A stretch of 64,000 nt of DNA, from assembly GCF_002872475.1 (NCBI RefSeq), contig NZ_CP025682.1, positions 1,488,001 to 1,552,000 of the forward strand, given 5' to 3'. This document shows positions 55,097 to 64,000 of this stretch, piece by piece. The notes under the pieces are model-generated. The model made no database searches, was not told where the DNA came from, and saw only the letters and a program-made list of their open reading frames with translations. The DNA is from Pseudazoarcus pumilus (GTDB taxonomy: Bacteria; Pseudomonadota; Gammaproteobacteria; Burkholderiales; Rhodocyclaceae). Both the position numbers and the translations under genes were made by a program. Every line of letters begins with the position of its first letter. Position 1 is the stretch's first letter.

Positions 55097-55852
55097 ATGA
55101 ACCCGAAACTCGTTGTCGGCAACTGGAAGATGAACGGCCGGCTCGCCGACAACCGTGCACGTGTGGGCGCGCTGCGCGGGAGTGTGCCCGAGGGCGTCGA
55201 AGTTGCCGTGTGTGCGCCGTTTCCGTATCTGGCGCAGCTTGCCGATCTCGTTGCCGGTTCTCGCCTCGAGTACGGCGCCCAGGACGTGAGCGAATTCGCC
55301 GACGGCGCCTGCACCGGCCAGGTCAGCGCGGGCATGCTCGGCGATTTCGGCTGTCGTTACGTCATCGTCGGGCATTCGGAGCGGCGCAGTCTGGCCGGGG
55401 AAGATGACGCAACCGTCGCCCGCAAGGCGGCCGCAGCCCTCGATGCGGGAATCGTGCCGATCGCTTGCATCGGCGAGACCGCCGAGGAACGCGACGCGGA
55501 TCGGGTCGAGGCAGTATTGCGCCGTCAGCTCGATGCGCTCGATTGCGCCTCGCTGGCTTCGCGGCTCGATTCCATCGTGCTCGCCTACGAGCCGGTGTGG
55601 GCGATCGGCACGGGCCGTGTCGCCACGCCCGCGCAGGTTTCGCAGGTGCTCGCGCTGGTGCGCGCATGGCTGGCCGAGCGCGTTGCGCGGCCCGAGCGCG
55701 TGCGCATCCTCTACGGCGGGAGCGTGCGCGCCGAGAACGCTGCGGCGCTGTTCGATCTGCAGGACGCGGACGGGGCGCTGGTCGGTGGCGCGTCGCTGGA
55801 CGCGGAAGAATTCGCGGCGATTTGCCGGGCAGCCGCCCCGGCGTCGCCTTGA
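55097..55852 (+). CDS. tpiA: Triose-phosphate isomerase
   Basis: 251 residues. Interconverts dihydroxyacetone phosphate and glyceraldehyde-3-phosphate. Catalytic residues are visible: Lys in VGNWKMNG, His in VIVGHSERR, Glu in [12 protein letters not shown], and the phosphate loop LYGGSV. tpiA-secG-tRNA-Leu is a widely conserved proteobacterial order. Confidence 0.98.
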   Translation: MNPKLVVGNWKMNGRLADNRARVGALRGSVPEGVEVAVCAPFPYLAQLADLVAGSRLEYGAQDVSEFADGACTGQVSAGMLGDFGCRYVIVGHSERRSLAGEDDATVARKAAAALDAGIVPIACIGETAEERDADRVEAVLRRQLDALDCASLASRLDSIVLAYEPVWAIGTGRVATPAQVSQVLALVRAWLAERVARPERVRILYGGSVRAENAAALFDLQDADGALVGGASLDAEEFAAICRAAAPASP

Positions 55853-55878
55853 CGTTTTTGACTGGGAGTGACGAATAC

Positions 55879-56298
55879 ATGGGTGATTACCTGTTTTCCG
55901 TCGTGCTGACGATCCACGTAGTGGTCGGTATCTGCACGGTCGGTCTGGTGCTGATGCAGCATGGCAAGGGTGCCGATGCCGGTGCCGCGTTCGGTGGCGG
56001 CGGCGGTGGCGGTGGCGCAGGAGGGGCCGGCAGCGTGTTTGGCTCGTCTGGATCGGCCAACTTCCTGAGTCGTACGACGGCCGTGCTGGCCACCGCCTTC
56101 TTCATCACCAGTCTGGGGCTGGCGTATCTGGCGAGCAAGCCCGCGCAGGCACCGGAGAGCGTCATGGACAGCGCGGTGCCGTCGTTGCAGAGCGATGTTC
56201 CTGTCGTCCCTTCAAACGAAGTGCCGCCGGCCGCGCCGGGCGCGTCCGGCGATGTGCCGGTGCCGACGCAGGAGAACACGCCAGCGCAGGCCAATTGA
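55879..56298 (+). CDS. secG: Protein translocase subunit SecG
   Basis: 139 residues. Two spans (about 5-25 and 72-92) separated by [19 protein letters not shown], a long glycine stretch and [18 protein letters not shown], the SecG signature. It assists SecYE. The C-terminal tail after the second span is Pro/Val/Ala-rich. It starts 26 nt after tpiA. Confidence 0.94.
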   Translation: MGDYLFSVVLTIHVVVGICTVGLVLMQHGKGADAGAAFGGGGGGGGAGGAGSVFGSSGSANFLSRTTAVLATAFFITSLGLAYLASKPAQAPESVMDSAVPSLQSDVPVVPSNEVPPAAPGASGDVPVPTQENTPAQAN

Positions 56299-56356
56299 GC
56301 GGTTCCCGGTTGCATGCAGCGCCGGGATCCGTATAATGCCCGTTCTTCGATTCAGT

Positions 56357-56441
56357 GCCGACGTGGTGAAATTGGTAGACACGCCATCTTGAGGGGGTGG
56401 TGGCGCAAGCCGTGTGAGTTCGAGTCTCACCGTCGGCACCA
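56357..56441 (+). tRNA. tRNA-Leu (GAG)
   Basis: 85 nt with encoded CCA. Acceptor GCCGACG (56357-56363) pairs with CGTCGGC (56431-56437), followed by ACCA. The anticodon arm CCATC/GGTGG encloses TTGAGGG with anticodon GAG at 56391-56393. A long class II variable arm (TGGCGCAAGCCGT) and T arm GTGAG-TTCGAGT-CTCAC confirm leucine. Confidence 0.97.
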
Positions 56442-56454
56442 ACTGATTCGACAC

Positions 56455-56477
56455 GATGCCCGCGTTCAGCGGGCATC
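56455..56477 (+). terminator. Stem-loop after tRNA-Leu
   Basis: GATGCCCGC (56455-56463), loop GTTCA, GCGGGCATC (56469-56477), extended by C/G. The following TCATTTGT is only moderately T-rich. Confidence 0.6.
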
Positions 56478-56515
56478 GTCATTTGTGCGGTAGCAAAGCC
56501 GCATCGGAGGCGCAG

Positions 56516-57067
56516 ATGGGCGACGGGAAGCCCGACACACTGGAAGAACGGATGCTGGACTCCGAGCAGGTGTATCGCGGCGTGCTCCTCGATGTGCGGC
56601 GCGATCGCGTCAGTCTGCCCGACGGAACCGAATCGGTGCGCGAATACATCCGCCATCCCGGTGCGGTGGTGGTCATTGCGCTGCACGATGATGGACGCAT
56701 CGTCTTCGAGCGTCAGTATCGCTATCCGCTGCAACGGGTGTTCCTGGAACTGCCTGCCGGCAAGATCGACGTGGGCGAGGACGTCGAGCTGTGTGCACGG
56801 CGCGAATTACGCGAGGAAACCGGCTTCGAGGCGCGCGAGTGGGGCTACGTGGGGGTCTTCCATCCGTGCATCGGCTATTCGGACGAGCGCATCGAGGTCT
56901 TCGTCGCGCGGGGCCTGGAGCAGGTCGGCAGCGCCCTCGACGAGGGCGAGTTCCTCGAGGTGTTCACGATGAGCGCGGACGAACTCGACGCGGCCGTGCG
57001 CGACGGCCACATCACCGATGGCAAGACCCTGTCCGCGTTGTATCTCGCGCGCGACCATCTGGGCTGA
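56516..57067 (+). CDS. Nudix hydrolase, ADP-ribose pyrophosphatase-like
   Basis: 183 residues from ATG 56516, chosen for the GGAGG upstream; the frame is open further up through the terminator stem. A complete Nudix box is visible, G-x5-E-x7-REUxEExGU, as GKIDVGE and RRELREETGF. The RVFLELPAGKID context and QYRYPLQ resemble NudF-type ADP-ribose pyrophosphatases. The stop overlaps the next ATG by one base. Confidence 0.92.
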   Translation: MGDGKPDTLEERMLDSEQVYRGVLLDVRRDRVSLPDGTESVREYIRHPGAVVVIALHDDGRIVFERQYRYPLQRVFLELPAGKIDVGEDVELCARRELREETGFEAREWGYVGVFHPCIGYSDERIEVFVARGLEQVGSALDEGEFLEVFTMSADELDAAVRDGHITDGKTLSALYLARDHLG

Positions 57068-57654
57068 TGGCACATACGCTGGCGGCGCCCGCCTGCAGCG
57101 AACTGGTGATCCGCAAGAGCCGCTTCATCGGCTGCGTGGAGCCGGTCGCCGACCGCGACGCGGCGCTCGCGCGCGTGGCGGCGCTGCGTGCAGAACATCC
57201 TGGCGCGGCTCACGTGTGTTGGGCGCTGCTCGCCGCTGGCCAGTCGGCGGCGGTCGACGACGGCGAGCCGGGCGGCACGGCCGGGCAGCCGATGCTGCGC
57301 GTGCTGCGCCATCACGATCTGGACGGCGTGCTCGCCACCGTGGTGCGCTACTTCGGCGGGATCAAGCTGGGGGCCGGCGGCCTGGTGCGCGCCTACACCG
57401 ATGCGGTCGCGCGCGCGCTCGACGATGCGCACAAGATTGCGCTGCGCGCACGGGTGGTGCTCGAGTGCGAGATTCCGTACGAGCTGGAAGGGCTGTTTCG
57501 CCGAGAGATCGAGTTGCTCGGCGCACGCCTCGAGGCCGCCGAGCATGGCGCCGCGGTGAAGTTGTCGGTGGCGGTGTATGAGGATGCTCTGCACGCGCTG
57601 CGTGCGCGTCTGGACGAGGCCGGGCAGGGGCGCATGCGCTGGATCGGCGACTGA
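57067..57654 (+). CDS. YigZ/IMPACT family protein
   Basis: 195 residues. The N-terminal UPF0029 domain shows IRKSRFIGCVEPV, AAHVCWALLAAGQ, DDGEPGGTAGQPML and VVRYFGGIKLGAGGLVRAY. The C-terminal ferredoxin-like half is present. Function in bacteria is not settled. It is convergent with glnD, the two stops being adjacent. Confidence 0.92.
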   Translation: MAHTLAAPACSELVIRKSRFIGCVEPVADRDAALARVAALRAEHPGAAHVCWALLAAGQSAAVDDGEPGGTAGQPMLRVLRHHDLDGVLATVVRYFGGIKLGAGGLVRAYTDAVARALDDAHKIALRARVVLECEIPYELEGLFRREIELLGARLEAAEHGAAVKLSVAVYEDALHALRARLDEAGQGRMRWIGD

Positions 57655-60243
57655 TCAGATCTGCAGCGCGTCCTCGAGCTCGCGCTGCAGCCGCACGGTC
57701 TTGCGCTCGTCGGCCAGGGCCGCGCCGGAGAGCAGGAAGGTGTCCTCGATGCGCTCGCCCAGCGTAGTCACCTTCGCGGTATGCACCGTGATCGCATTGC
57801 GCGCGAGGATCTCCGCGATCGCGAAGAGGACGCCAGGGCGGTCGGCCGCGGTGATCGACAGGATGTGGTGACGGCCGGCGTCGTCCGGGCGGATGGACAC
57901 CCCCGGTGTGACCGGGAAGTACTTCACGTGGCGCGACAGGCGCCCGCTGCCCGGGCCGTCGGGCGGGCCGTCGCTCTTCAGGCGTGCCTCGATCTCGTGC
58001 TCGATCAGCGTGATCACGTCGCGGTAATTGCCGCCATCGCCTACAGGATCCTGCAGGACGAAGCTGTCGAGCGCATAGCCATGGCGCGTAGTCTGTACCT
58101 TGGCCTCGAGGATGGAGAAGCCCAGCCGGCCGAACAGCCCCGTCAGGTGAGCGAACAAGTCCTTGCGGTCATGCGTGAACACCATCACCTGCACGCCCTG
58201 GTATTCGCTCGATACGCGTGCCTTGACGACCGGCTCGGCGCTGTCCGGCCGGTGATACAGCAGTCGCGTGTGCCAGGCGATGTCCTCGGCCGAGTTGCGC
58301 ATGAAATACACGGCTTCGAGCCGCGACCAGAGTGCTTCCTCGATGCCCGGGCGCAGGCCGTAATAGCGCAGCAGCGAGCGCGCCTCGTCCTGGCGCTGGT
58401 CCAGTCCCAGCGCCTGCTGCGGTGTGGCTCCGCGCAGCAGGCGTTGCGTGGCGAAGAACAGGTCTTCGAGCAGCTTGCCACGCCAGCCGTTCCACACCTT
58501 GGGGCTGGTACCACGGATGTCGGCATGGGTGAGCAGATACAGCGCGATCAGCCGTCGCTCGCTGCCGACGGTGTCGGCGAAGCGGCGCACCACCTCCGGG
58601 TCGGAAGTGTCCTGCTTCTGCGCCACCTGCGACATCGTCAGGTGTTGTTCGACCAGCCACACGATGAGATCCGTGTCCTCGTCGGACAGTCCGTGACGCT
58701 GGCAGAACTGCCGGGCATCGGCCATTCCGAGCTTGGAGTGATCGCCGCCGCGACCCTTGGCGATATCGTGGAACAGCGCCGCGATATAGAGCAGCCAGTG
58801 ACGCTCGAAGCCGAGCATCAGCCGCGTCATCAGCGGATATTCGTGAGCGTGCTTGCCCATCGTGAACTGGCGCACGTTGCGCACCACCATCAGGATGTGC
58901 TGGTCGACCGTGTAGACGTGGAACAGGTCGTGCTGCATCTGGCAGACGATGCGATGCCAGGCCGGCAGATAGCGGCCGAGAATGCCGTACTGGTTCATGC
59001 GCCGCAACTCGTGCACGATGCCGCGTGGCTGCTGCAGGATTTCGAGGAACAGCGAGCGATTGACGGGGTCGGCGCGGAATCTGGCGTTGATCAGGCGTCG
59101 GCTGCTCCACAGCAGGCGCAGCGTGCGCGCCGTCATGCCCTTGAGTTCGGGGTTCTGCTGCATCAGCAGGAAGGCCTCGAGCAGGGCCGGCGGATAGCGC
59201 TCGAAGACTTCGTCGTCGACGACGTCGAGCAGGTCCGAGACGGCCTGGAAACGGTCGTTGATGGGCCGCGCCTCGCCGCGCTGCTCCGGAAACAGCACGT
59301 TGGCGAAGTTCTGCAGCAGCAGGGTGTTGATCTGCGTGACCTTCTTCGCGGTGACGTAGTAGCGCTGCATCATCACTTCGGAAGCGCGCTTGGCAGCGGT
59401 GGCCTCGAAGCCGAGCGCCTTGGCGAGGCTCTCCTGATAGTCGAACAGCAGGCGGTCCTCGGCGCGTCCGGCCAGATAGTGCAGGCGGATGCGAACATGC
59501 TGCAGAAAGCGCTGGATGTTGCGCAACTCGCGTGCTTCGGCGCCGGTGATGAGACGCTTGCGCGCGAGATCCCGCCAGTCGATCGCAAGATCCGAGGCGC
59601 GGGCGATCCAGCCGAGCATCTGCAGGTCGCGCAGCCCGCCGGGGCTTTCCTTGCAGTTGGGTTCTAGCGCGTAGGGCGTGTCGTTGAAGCGCGCGTGACG
59701 CTGTTGCTGTTCGAGCGACTTGGCCTTGAAGAAGGCGCGCGCATCGAGCCCGGCCTGATAGCGTTCGCGCATGCGTTCGAACAGCGCCACATCACCGCGC
59801 AGCAGCCGCGCCTCGAGCAGGTTGGTCTGGATCGTGATGTCGTCCTGTGCGGTCTCGACGCATTCGTCGATGGTGCGCACGCTCATGCCGATCTCCAGCC
59901 CGATGTCCCACAGCGCGCCGACGAAGTCTGAGATGCGTTCCTCGAGCTCGCCGGTCGGCCGTGCTTCGAGCAAAACCATCAGGTCGACATCCGAATGCGG
60001 GAAGAGCTCGCCGCGGCCGTAGCCGCCGACCGCGACGATGCTCGCCTCTAGGGGCAGTTCGGTCAGCTCACATAATGCGACGACGGCCTCGTCGACGCGC
60101 TGTGCACGTCCGCGCAGCAAGGCGGCTGAGGACGAACCGGCCTCGAAGTCATCGCGCAGGACGCGGCATCCGCGCTCGAGGTGCTCTCGGATGGCCGCCA
60201 GTGCGCATTGGCGCGGTTCGCGGGCGAGGGCGGTGTCGAGCAT
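57655..60243 (-). CDS. glnD: [Protein-PII] uridylyltransferase/uridylyl-removing enzyme
   Basis: 862 residues. GlnD senses glutamine and modifies PII. The nucleotidyltransferase motif GGYGRGELFPHSDVD is at 73-87, the HD-domain ALFHDIAKGRGGDHS near 490, and two ACT domains start near 683 and 790 (DRPGVLFAIAEILARN). All catalytic motifs are intact. It starts 3 nt after map, so the two are cotranscribed. Confidence 0.97.
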   Translation of the reverse strand: MLDTALAREPRQCALAAIREHLERGCRVLRDDFEAGSSSAALLRGRAQRVDEAVVALCELTELPLEASIVAVGGYGRGELFPHSDVDLMVLLEARPTGELEERISDFVGALWDIGLEIGMSVRTIDECVETAQDDITIQTNLLEARLLRGDVALFERMRERYQAGLDARAFFKAKSLEQQQRHARFNDTPYALEPNCKESPGGLRDLQMLGWIARASDLAIDWRDLARKRLITGAEARELRNIQRFLQHVRIRLHYLAGRAEDRLLFDYQESLAKALGFEATAAKRASEVMMQRYYVTAKKVTQINTLLLQNFANVLFPEQRGEARPINDRFQAVSDLLDVVDDEVFERYPPALLEAFLLMQQNPELKGMTARTLRLLWSSRRLINARFRADPVNRSLFLEILQQPRGIVHELRRMNQYGILGRYLPAWHRIVCQMQHDLFHVYTVDQHILMVVRNVRQFTMGKHAHEYPLMTRLMLGFERHWLLYIAALFHDIAKGRGGDHSKLGMADARQFCQRHGLSDEDTDLIVWLVEQHLTMSQVAQKQDTSDPEVVRRFADTVGSERRLIALYLLTHADIRGTSPKVWNGWRGKLLEDLFFATQRLLRGATPQQALGLDQRQDEARSLLRYYGLRPGIEEALWSRLEAVYFMRNSAEDIAWHTRLLYHRPDSAEPVVKARVSSEYQGVQVMVFTHDRKDLFAHLTGLFGRLGFSILEAKVQTTRHGYALDSFVLQDPVGDGGNYRDVITLIEHEIEARLKSDGPPDGPGSGRLSRHVKYFPVTPGVSIRPDDAGRHHILSITAADRPGVLFAIAEILARNAITVHTAKVTTLGERIEDTFLLSGAALADERKTVRLQRELEDALQI

Positions 60244-60246
60244 GTT

Positions 60247-61074
60247 TCAAGTCACGCTGCTGCGGGCATCCACGATGGCCGGGACGGCCGGGCAGCCGGC
60301 CGAGACGGTGAGAACCTCGTAGCCTTCGGGTGTCACCAGGACCGTGTGTTCCCACTGCGCCGACAGGCTTCGATCCTTGGTGACGATGGTCCAGCCGTCG
60401 GCCAGCTCCGAGATGGCCGCCTTGCCGGCGTTGATCATCGGTTCGACCGTGAAGATCATCCCCGGCTTGAGCTCCAGCCCGGTGCCTGGGCGGCCGTAAT
60501 GCAGGATCTGCGGCTCCTCGTGGAAAGTCGCGCCGATGCCGTGGCCGCAGAATTCACGCACCACCGAGAAGCCGTTGCGTTCGGCGTACCGTTGGATGGC
60601 ATGGCCGATGTCGCCCAGGCGTGCGCCGGGACGGATCTCGGCGATGCCCAGCCACATGCACTCGAAGGTCACGTGACACAGACGCCGCGCGAGAATGCTG
60701 CCGGCCGCCTCTCCGCCGACGATGAACATGCGGCTGGTGTCGCCGTGGTAGCCGTCCTTGATGACGGTGACGTCGATGTTGAGGATGTCGCCCTTCTTCA
60801 GCGCCTTGTCGCCCGGAATGCCGTGACACACCTGGTGATTGACCGAGGTGCATACCGATTTCGGAAACGGCGTGTAGCCCGGCGGGCAGTAGTTGAGCGG
60901 TGCCGGCACGGTGCCCTGGACCTCGACCATGTAGTCGTGGCACAGGCGGTCGAGCTCGCCGGTGGTGACACCCGGCCGGACGTGAGGGGTGATGAAGTCG
61001 AGCACCTCGGCGCCGAGGCGGCCGGCGATGCGCATCTTCTCGATTTCTTCAGAGGTCTTGATCTTGACGGTCAT
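60247..61074 (-). CDS. map: Methionine aminopeptidase type I
   Basis: 275 residues from ATG 61074. It removes the initiator Met. The five metal ligands are recognisable: two Asp in NIDVTVIKDGYHGDTSR, His in EFCGHGIGATFHEEP, Glu in FTVEPMI and Glu in QWEHTVLV. It is divergent from rpsB, the usual layout, and precedes glnD by 3 nt. Confidence 0.97.
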   Translation of the reverse strand: MTVKIKTSEEIEKMRIAGRLGAEVLDFITPHVRPGVTTGELDRLCHDYMVEVQGTVPAPLNYCPPGYTPFPKSVCTSVNHQVCHGIPGDKALKKGDILNIDVTVIKDGYHGDTSRMFIVGGEAAGSILARRLCHVTFECMWLGIAEIRPGARLGDIGHAIQRYAERNGFSVVREFCGHGIGATFHEEPQILHYGRPGTGLELKPGMIFTVEPMINAGKAAISELADGWTIVTKDRSLSAQWEHTVLVTPEGYEVLTVSAGCPAVPAIVDARSSVT

Positions 61075-61236
61075 GGACTGGGGTCGCGTGCGTCGCTGAC
61101 GGCAGCGGCGCCTGCTGGAATGAGAGGGGGAAAGCCCGCAGCGTACACGGGGCGGACGATTGACAAGGCTATCGCAAGCGGCCCGCAGGGGCAATTGCGC
61201 CGTCGCCGCGAGCGCACACGCTTGCTTGCGCAAACC

Positions 61237-61266
61237 TTGAGTACGGGCGCGGTTCACCGCTATAAT
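61237..61266 (+). promoter_or_regulatory. Sigma-70 promoter of rpsB-tsf
   Basis: TTGAGT (61237-61242), an 18-nt spacer and perfect TATAAT (61261-61266), giving a leader of about 145 nt before rpsB. Confidence 0.7.
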
Positions 61267-61302
61267 CGTCGGCTTGACTGTGTTTCACGGTCAAAATTCA
61301 CA

Positions 61303-61386
61303 CGCCCGCGGGCAGGCCCATGGGGTCCGGCCCTTCGACGAGAGTTCGAAGGCCGGTGCAGAGGCCGCATTGATGACCTGCGGGCG
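61303..61386 (+). promoter_or_regulatory. Structured rpsB leader RNA (putative S2 autoregulatory site)
   Basis: CGCCCGC (61303-61309) pairs with GCGGGCG (61380-61386), continued by AGG/CCT with a GGGC bulge. Inside, CCGGCC-C-TTCGA (61327-61338) pairs with TTCGAAGGCCGG (61345-61356), leaving one bulged C. Ribosomal protein S2 represses its own mRNA through the rpsB 5' UTR in E. coli. Confidence 0.65.
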
Positions 61387-61417
61387 GAGGTCAAACCCTT
61401 TGATTCGGAGTACTACA

Positions 61418-62182
61418 ATGTCAGCAGTCACGATGCGCCAGATGCTCGAAGCGGGCGTCCACTTCGGCCACCAGACCCGATTCTGGAACCCGCGCATGGC
61501 CCCGTACATCTTCGGCCAGCGCAACAAGATTCACATCGTCAACCTCGAGACGACGATGGTGAAGTACAACGAAGCGATGAACTTCGTGCGCAAGCTCTCT
61601 GCCAACCGCGGCACCATCCTGTTCGTCGGCACAAAGCGCCAGGCGCGCGAGATCATCGCCGAGGAAGCCAGTCGCGCCGGCATGCCCTACGTGGACGAGC
61701 GCTGGCTCGGCGGCATGCTGACCAACTTCAAGACCGTCCGCCAGTCGATCAAGCGCCTCAAGGACATGGAAGCGATGATCGAGGACGGCTCGACCGCGCG
61801 CCTGTCCAAGAAAGAGGCCCTGATGGCTTCGCGCGAACTCGAGAAGCTGCAGAACAGCATCGGCGGTATCAAGGACATGAACGGTTTGCCCGACGCACTG
61901 TTCGTGATCGACGTGGGCTATCACAAGATTGCCGTGTCCGAAGCGCAGAAGCTGGGCATTCCCATCGTCGCCGTGGTCGACACCAACCACTCGCCGGAAG
62001 GCATCGACTACATGATTCCGGGTAACGACGATTCGTCGCGCGCCATTCGCCTGTATGCCCGTGGTGCCGCCGATGCGGTGCTCGAGGGGCGCAGCGCGGC
62101 GCTGCAGGACATCGTCGCCGCCGGCTCCGACGAATTCGTCGAAGTCGAGGAAGAAGAGGCCGCTTCCGACGAGGAGGCCTGA
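61418..62182 (+). CDS. rpsB: 30S ribosomal protein S2
   Basis: 254 residues with GGAG seven nt before ATG 61418. The S2 signature [23 protein letters not shown] opens the protein and [24 protein letters not shown] is near the C terminus, which ends in an acidic tail. The upstream in-frame extension crosses the structured leader and is not coding. Confidence 0.98.
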   Translation: MSAVTMRQMLEAGVHFGHQTRFWNPRMAPYIFGQRNKIHIVNLETTMVKYNEAMNFVRKLSANRGTILFVGTKRQAREIIAEEASRAGMPYVDERWLGGMLTNFKTVRQSIKRLKDMEAMIEDGSTARLSKKEALMASRELEKLQNSIGGIKDMNGLPDALFVIDVGYHKIAVSEAQKLGIPIVAVVDTNHSPEGIDYMIPGNDDSSRAIRLYARGAADAVLEGRSAALQDIVAAGSDEFVEVEEEEAASDEEA

Positions 62183-62188
62183 GCGGAC

Positions 62189-62210
62189 AGGGCGGCCCAG
62201 GCCGCCCTTT
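62189..62210 (+). terminator. Stem-loop between rpsB and tsf
   Basis: AGGGCGGC (62189-62196), loop CCAG, GCCGCCCT (62201-62208), then TT. A comparable partial terminator between rpsB and tsf adjusts the S2 to EF-Ts ratio in E. coli. Confidence 0.65.
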
Positions 62211-62257
62211 CTCGGTCCCCACGGAATTCAACACAGAACCCAAATTCAGGAGTCAGC

Positions 62258-63145
62258 ATGGCGGAGATTACCGCAAGCATGGTGAAGGAACTGCGCGAGA
62301 AGACGGACGCGCCGATGATGGAATGCAAAAAGGCGCTGACCGAAGCCGGTGGCGACATCGCCAAGGCCGAGGAGATCCTGCGCGTCAAGCTCGGCAGCAA
62401 GGCGAGCAAGGCCGCTTCGCGCGTGACCGCCGAGGGCATCGTCGGCGTGCATGTGAGCGATGACGGCAAGCTTGCGGCGATGGTCGAGCTCAACTGCGAG
62501 ACCGACTTCGTCGCCAAGAACGACGATTTCATCGCGCTCGCCGGCTCGCTGGCGGCGCTGGTCGCCGAAGCCAACCCGGCGGATGTGGCGGCCCTGTCCG
62601 CGCTGCAGATGAACGGCGCGACGGTCGAGGCCGTGCGTACCGAGCTGGTCGGCAAGATCGGCGAGAACATCACCATTCGCCGCTTCGATCGCATCGAGGC
62701 GCAGGGCAAGGTGTCGGCCTATGTGCACGGCGGTGCGAAGATCGGCGTGCTCGTCGATCTGGTCGGTGCCGACGACGAGCTGGGGCGCGATCTGGCCATG
62801 CACATCGCCGCATCCAAGCCGCGTGCGCTGACCGCCGAGGACGTGCCGGCCGAACTGATCGAGACCGAGCGCCGCGTGGCCGCCGAGAAGGCCGCCGAGT
62901 CCGGCAAGCCGGCCAACATCGTCGAGAAGATGGTCGAAGGCTCGGTGCAGAAATTCCTCAAGGAGGTCACGCTGCTGGGTCAGCCCTTCGTCAAGGACGA
63001 CAAGCAAAGCGTCGAGGCACTGCTCAAGGCGCGCAAGGCTTCGGTCGCGCGTTTCGTGCTCTATCAGGTCGGCGAGGGCATCGAGAAGAAGGTTTCGGAC
63101 TTCGCCGCCGAAGTGGCCGCCCAGGCCGCGGCAGCCCAGAAGTAA
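62258..63145 (+). CDS. tsf: Elongation factor Ts
   Basis: 295 residues, AGGAG six nt upstream. It exchanges GDP for GTP on EF-Tu. The N-terminal UBA-like module ending [14 protein letters not shown] and the core motif [13 protein letters not shown] are canonical. Confidence 0.98.
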   Translation: MAEITASMVKELREKTDAPMMECKKALTEAGGDIAKAEEILRVKLGSKASKAASRVTAEGIVGVHVSDDGKLAAMVELNCETDFVAKNDDFIALAGSLAALVAEANPADVAALSALQMNGATVEAVRTELVGKIGENITIRRFDRIEAQGKVSAYVHGGAKIGVLVDLVGADDELGRDLAMHIAASKPRALTAEDVPAELIETERRVAAEKAAESGKPANIVEKMVEGSVQKFLKEVTLLGQPFVKDDKQSVEALLKARKASVARFVLYQVGEGIEKKVSDFAAEVAAQAAAAQK

Positions 63146-63156
63146 GGGGCGCGCCG

Positions 63157-63873
63157 ATGACCGTCGCCGCCTACAAGCGCATCATGCTCAAGCTCTCGGG
63201 CGAGGCCCTGATGGGCGACGACGCCTACGGCATCAACGACGACGTGGTCTCGCGCATCGTCAGCGAGATCGGCGAGGTGATCGCGCTGGGCGTTCAGGTG
63301 GGCGTGGTCATCGGCGGCGGCAACATCTTTCGCGGCATGAAGGGCGCGGCTGCCGGCATGGATCGTGCGACGGCCGACTACATGGGCATGCTCGCCACCG
63401 TCATGAACGCGATGGCGCTGGCCGACGCGGTCAAGCGCGCCGGTCTGTCGGCGCGCGTGCAGTCGGCGCTGCGCATCGAACAGGTGGTCGAGCCCTATAT
63501 TCGCGGCCGCGCCATTCGTCACCTGGAGGAAGGGCGCATCGTGATCTTCGCCGCCGGTACCGGCAACCCGTTCTTCACCACCGATACCGCGGCAGCGCTG
63601 CGCGGCTCGGAAATGGGCGCGCAGATTGTCCTCAAGGCGACCAAGGTCGACGGCATCTACACCGCCGACCCGAAGAAGGATCCGGACGCCAAGCGCTTTC
63701 ACCGCATCAGCTTCGATGAGGCCATCGGGCGCAACCTTGAAGTACTCGACGCGACCGCCTTCGCGCTGTGTCGTGACCAGAAACTGCCGATCAACGTGTT
63801 CTCGATCTTCAAGCCCGGCGCGCTCAAGCGCGTGGTGATGGGCGAGGACGAGGGCACGCTCGTTCATTCCTGA
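63157..63873 (+). CDS. pyrH: Uridylate kinase
   Basis: 238 residues of the amino-acid kinase fold. It phosphorylates UMP to UDP and is a hexamer inhibited by UTP in bacteria. [24 protein letters not shown] and [20 protein letters not shown] are the conserved blocks. It is 11 nt after tsf and 10 nt before frr. Confidence 0.98.
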   Translation: MTVAAYKRIMLKLSGEALMGDDAYGINDDVVSRIVSEIGEVIALGVQVGVVIGGGNIFRGMKGAAAGMDRATADYMGMLATVMNAMALADAVKRAGLSARVQSALRIEQVVEPYIRGRAIRHLEEGRIVIFAAGTGNPFFTTDTAAALRGSEMGAQIVLKATKVDGIYTADPKKDPDAKRFHRISFDEAIGRNLEVLDATAFALCRDQKLPINVFSIFKPGALKRVVMGEDEGTLVHS

Positions 63874-63883
63874 GGATTCGACG

Positions 63884-64000
63884 ATGATCTCCGATCTGAA
63901 CAAGACCACCGAGCAGAAGATGCAGAAGTCCATCGAGGTGCTCAAGGCCGATCTGGCCAAGGTGCGCACCGGACGAGCGCACACCGGTCTGCTCGACCAT
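63884..64000 (+). CDS. frr: Ribosome recycling factor (3' truncated)
   Basis: Only the first 39 codons lie in the window. [20 protein letters not shown] and [11 protein letters not shown] match the first long helix of RRF, and pyrH-frr is the standard order. GAGG lies eight nt before the ATG. Confidence 0.95.
   Translation, partial: MISDLNKTTEQKMQKSIEVLKADLAKVRTGRAHTGLLDH

Larger units (their letters stand above)
61075..61417. other. 343-nt map-rpsB divergent intergenic region
   Basis: Contains the rpsB promoter (61237-61266) and the folded rpsB leader. Between 61075 and 61236 I see no gene and no convincing map promoter; an isolated TTGACA at 61160-61165 has no matching -10. Confidence 0.6.

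Overview
The window is 64 kb of GC-rich, gene-dense chromosomal core from a proteobacterium. I count 57 protein genes, two of them cut by the window edges, and one tRNA. Gene order points to Betaproteobacteria (Rhodocyclales or Nitrosomonadales-like): an entericidin-like lipoprotein gene between leuC and leuD, fimV followed by a CbiQ-like gene and truA-trpFBA-accD-folC-SPOR-cvpA-purF-metZ, greA followed by a DUF4149-type gene, yhbY, rlmE, ftsH, folP and glmM, then pst genes directly after glmM. A basal gammaproteobacterium cannot be excluded, since several of these blocks are shared and the very long PstC and PstA are more familiar from Gammaproteobacteria. I see no insertion sequence, prophage, CRISPR array, rRNA or plasmid function.

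Layout. 1-4210: leucine synthesis (leuC partial, leuD, leuB) with a tiny lipoprotein gene inserted, then asd. 4444-17267: one long forward run: fimV, a membrane protein, truA, trpF-trpB-trpA, accD, folC, a SPOR protein, cvpA, purF, metZ. 17319-19139 (minus): lpxH and two tandem cyclophilins, one cytoplasmic and one exported. 19309-21153: cysS and a PH-domain membrane protein, ending at a strong terminator. 21223-25095 (minus): grpE-dnaK-dnaJ with two clear sigma-32 promoters. 25255-29842: a Ser/Thr kinase fused to a cyclic-nucleotide-binding fold, an EF-hand-like protein behind a candidate flagellar sigma-28 promoter, hemH and hrcA. 29956-33678: nadK, recN, fur, bamE. 33733-40116: dapB, carA, carB, greA and a membrane protein. 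40124-46175: yhbY, rlmE, a DsbA-type oxidoreductase, a DUF364-like protein, an inverted REP pair, a CaiB-type CoA-transferase and ftsH. 46263-54977: folP, glmM, and pstS-pstC-pstA-pstB behind a Pho box. 55097-57654: tpiA, secG, tRNA-Leu(GAG), a Nudix hydrolase and a YigZ-family gene. 57655-61074 (minus): map and glnD. 61237-64000: rpsB, tsf, pyrH and the start of frr, behind a structured rpsB leader.

The genes group into amino-acid and nucleotide synthesis, protein folding and heat shock, iron, heme and NADP homeostasis, envelope biogenesis, translation, and phosphate and nitrogen control. Most of the content is ordinary housekeeping. The unusual points are the large periplasmic insertions in PstC and PstA, the kinase/cNMP fusion beside the heat-shock genes, the sigma-28-like promoter on an uncharacterised EF-hand protein, an intrinsic terminator between the carA promoter and its start codon, a folded rpsB leader, and two families of small intergenic repeats.
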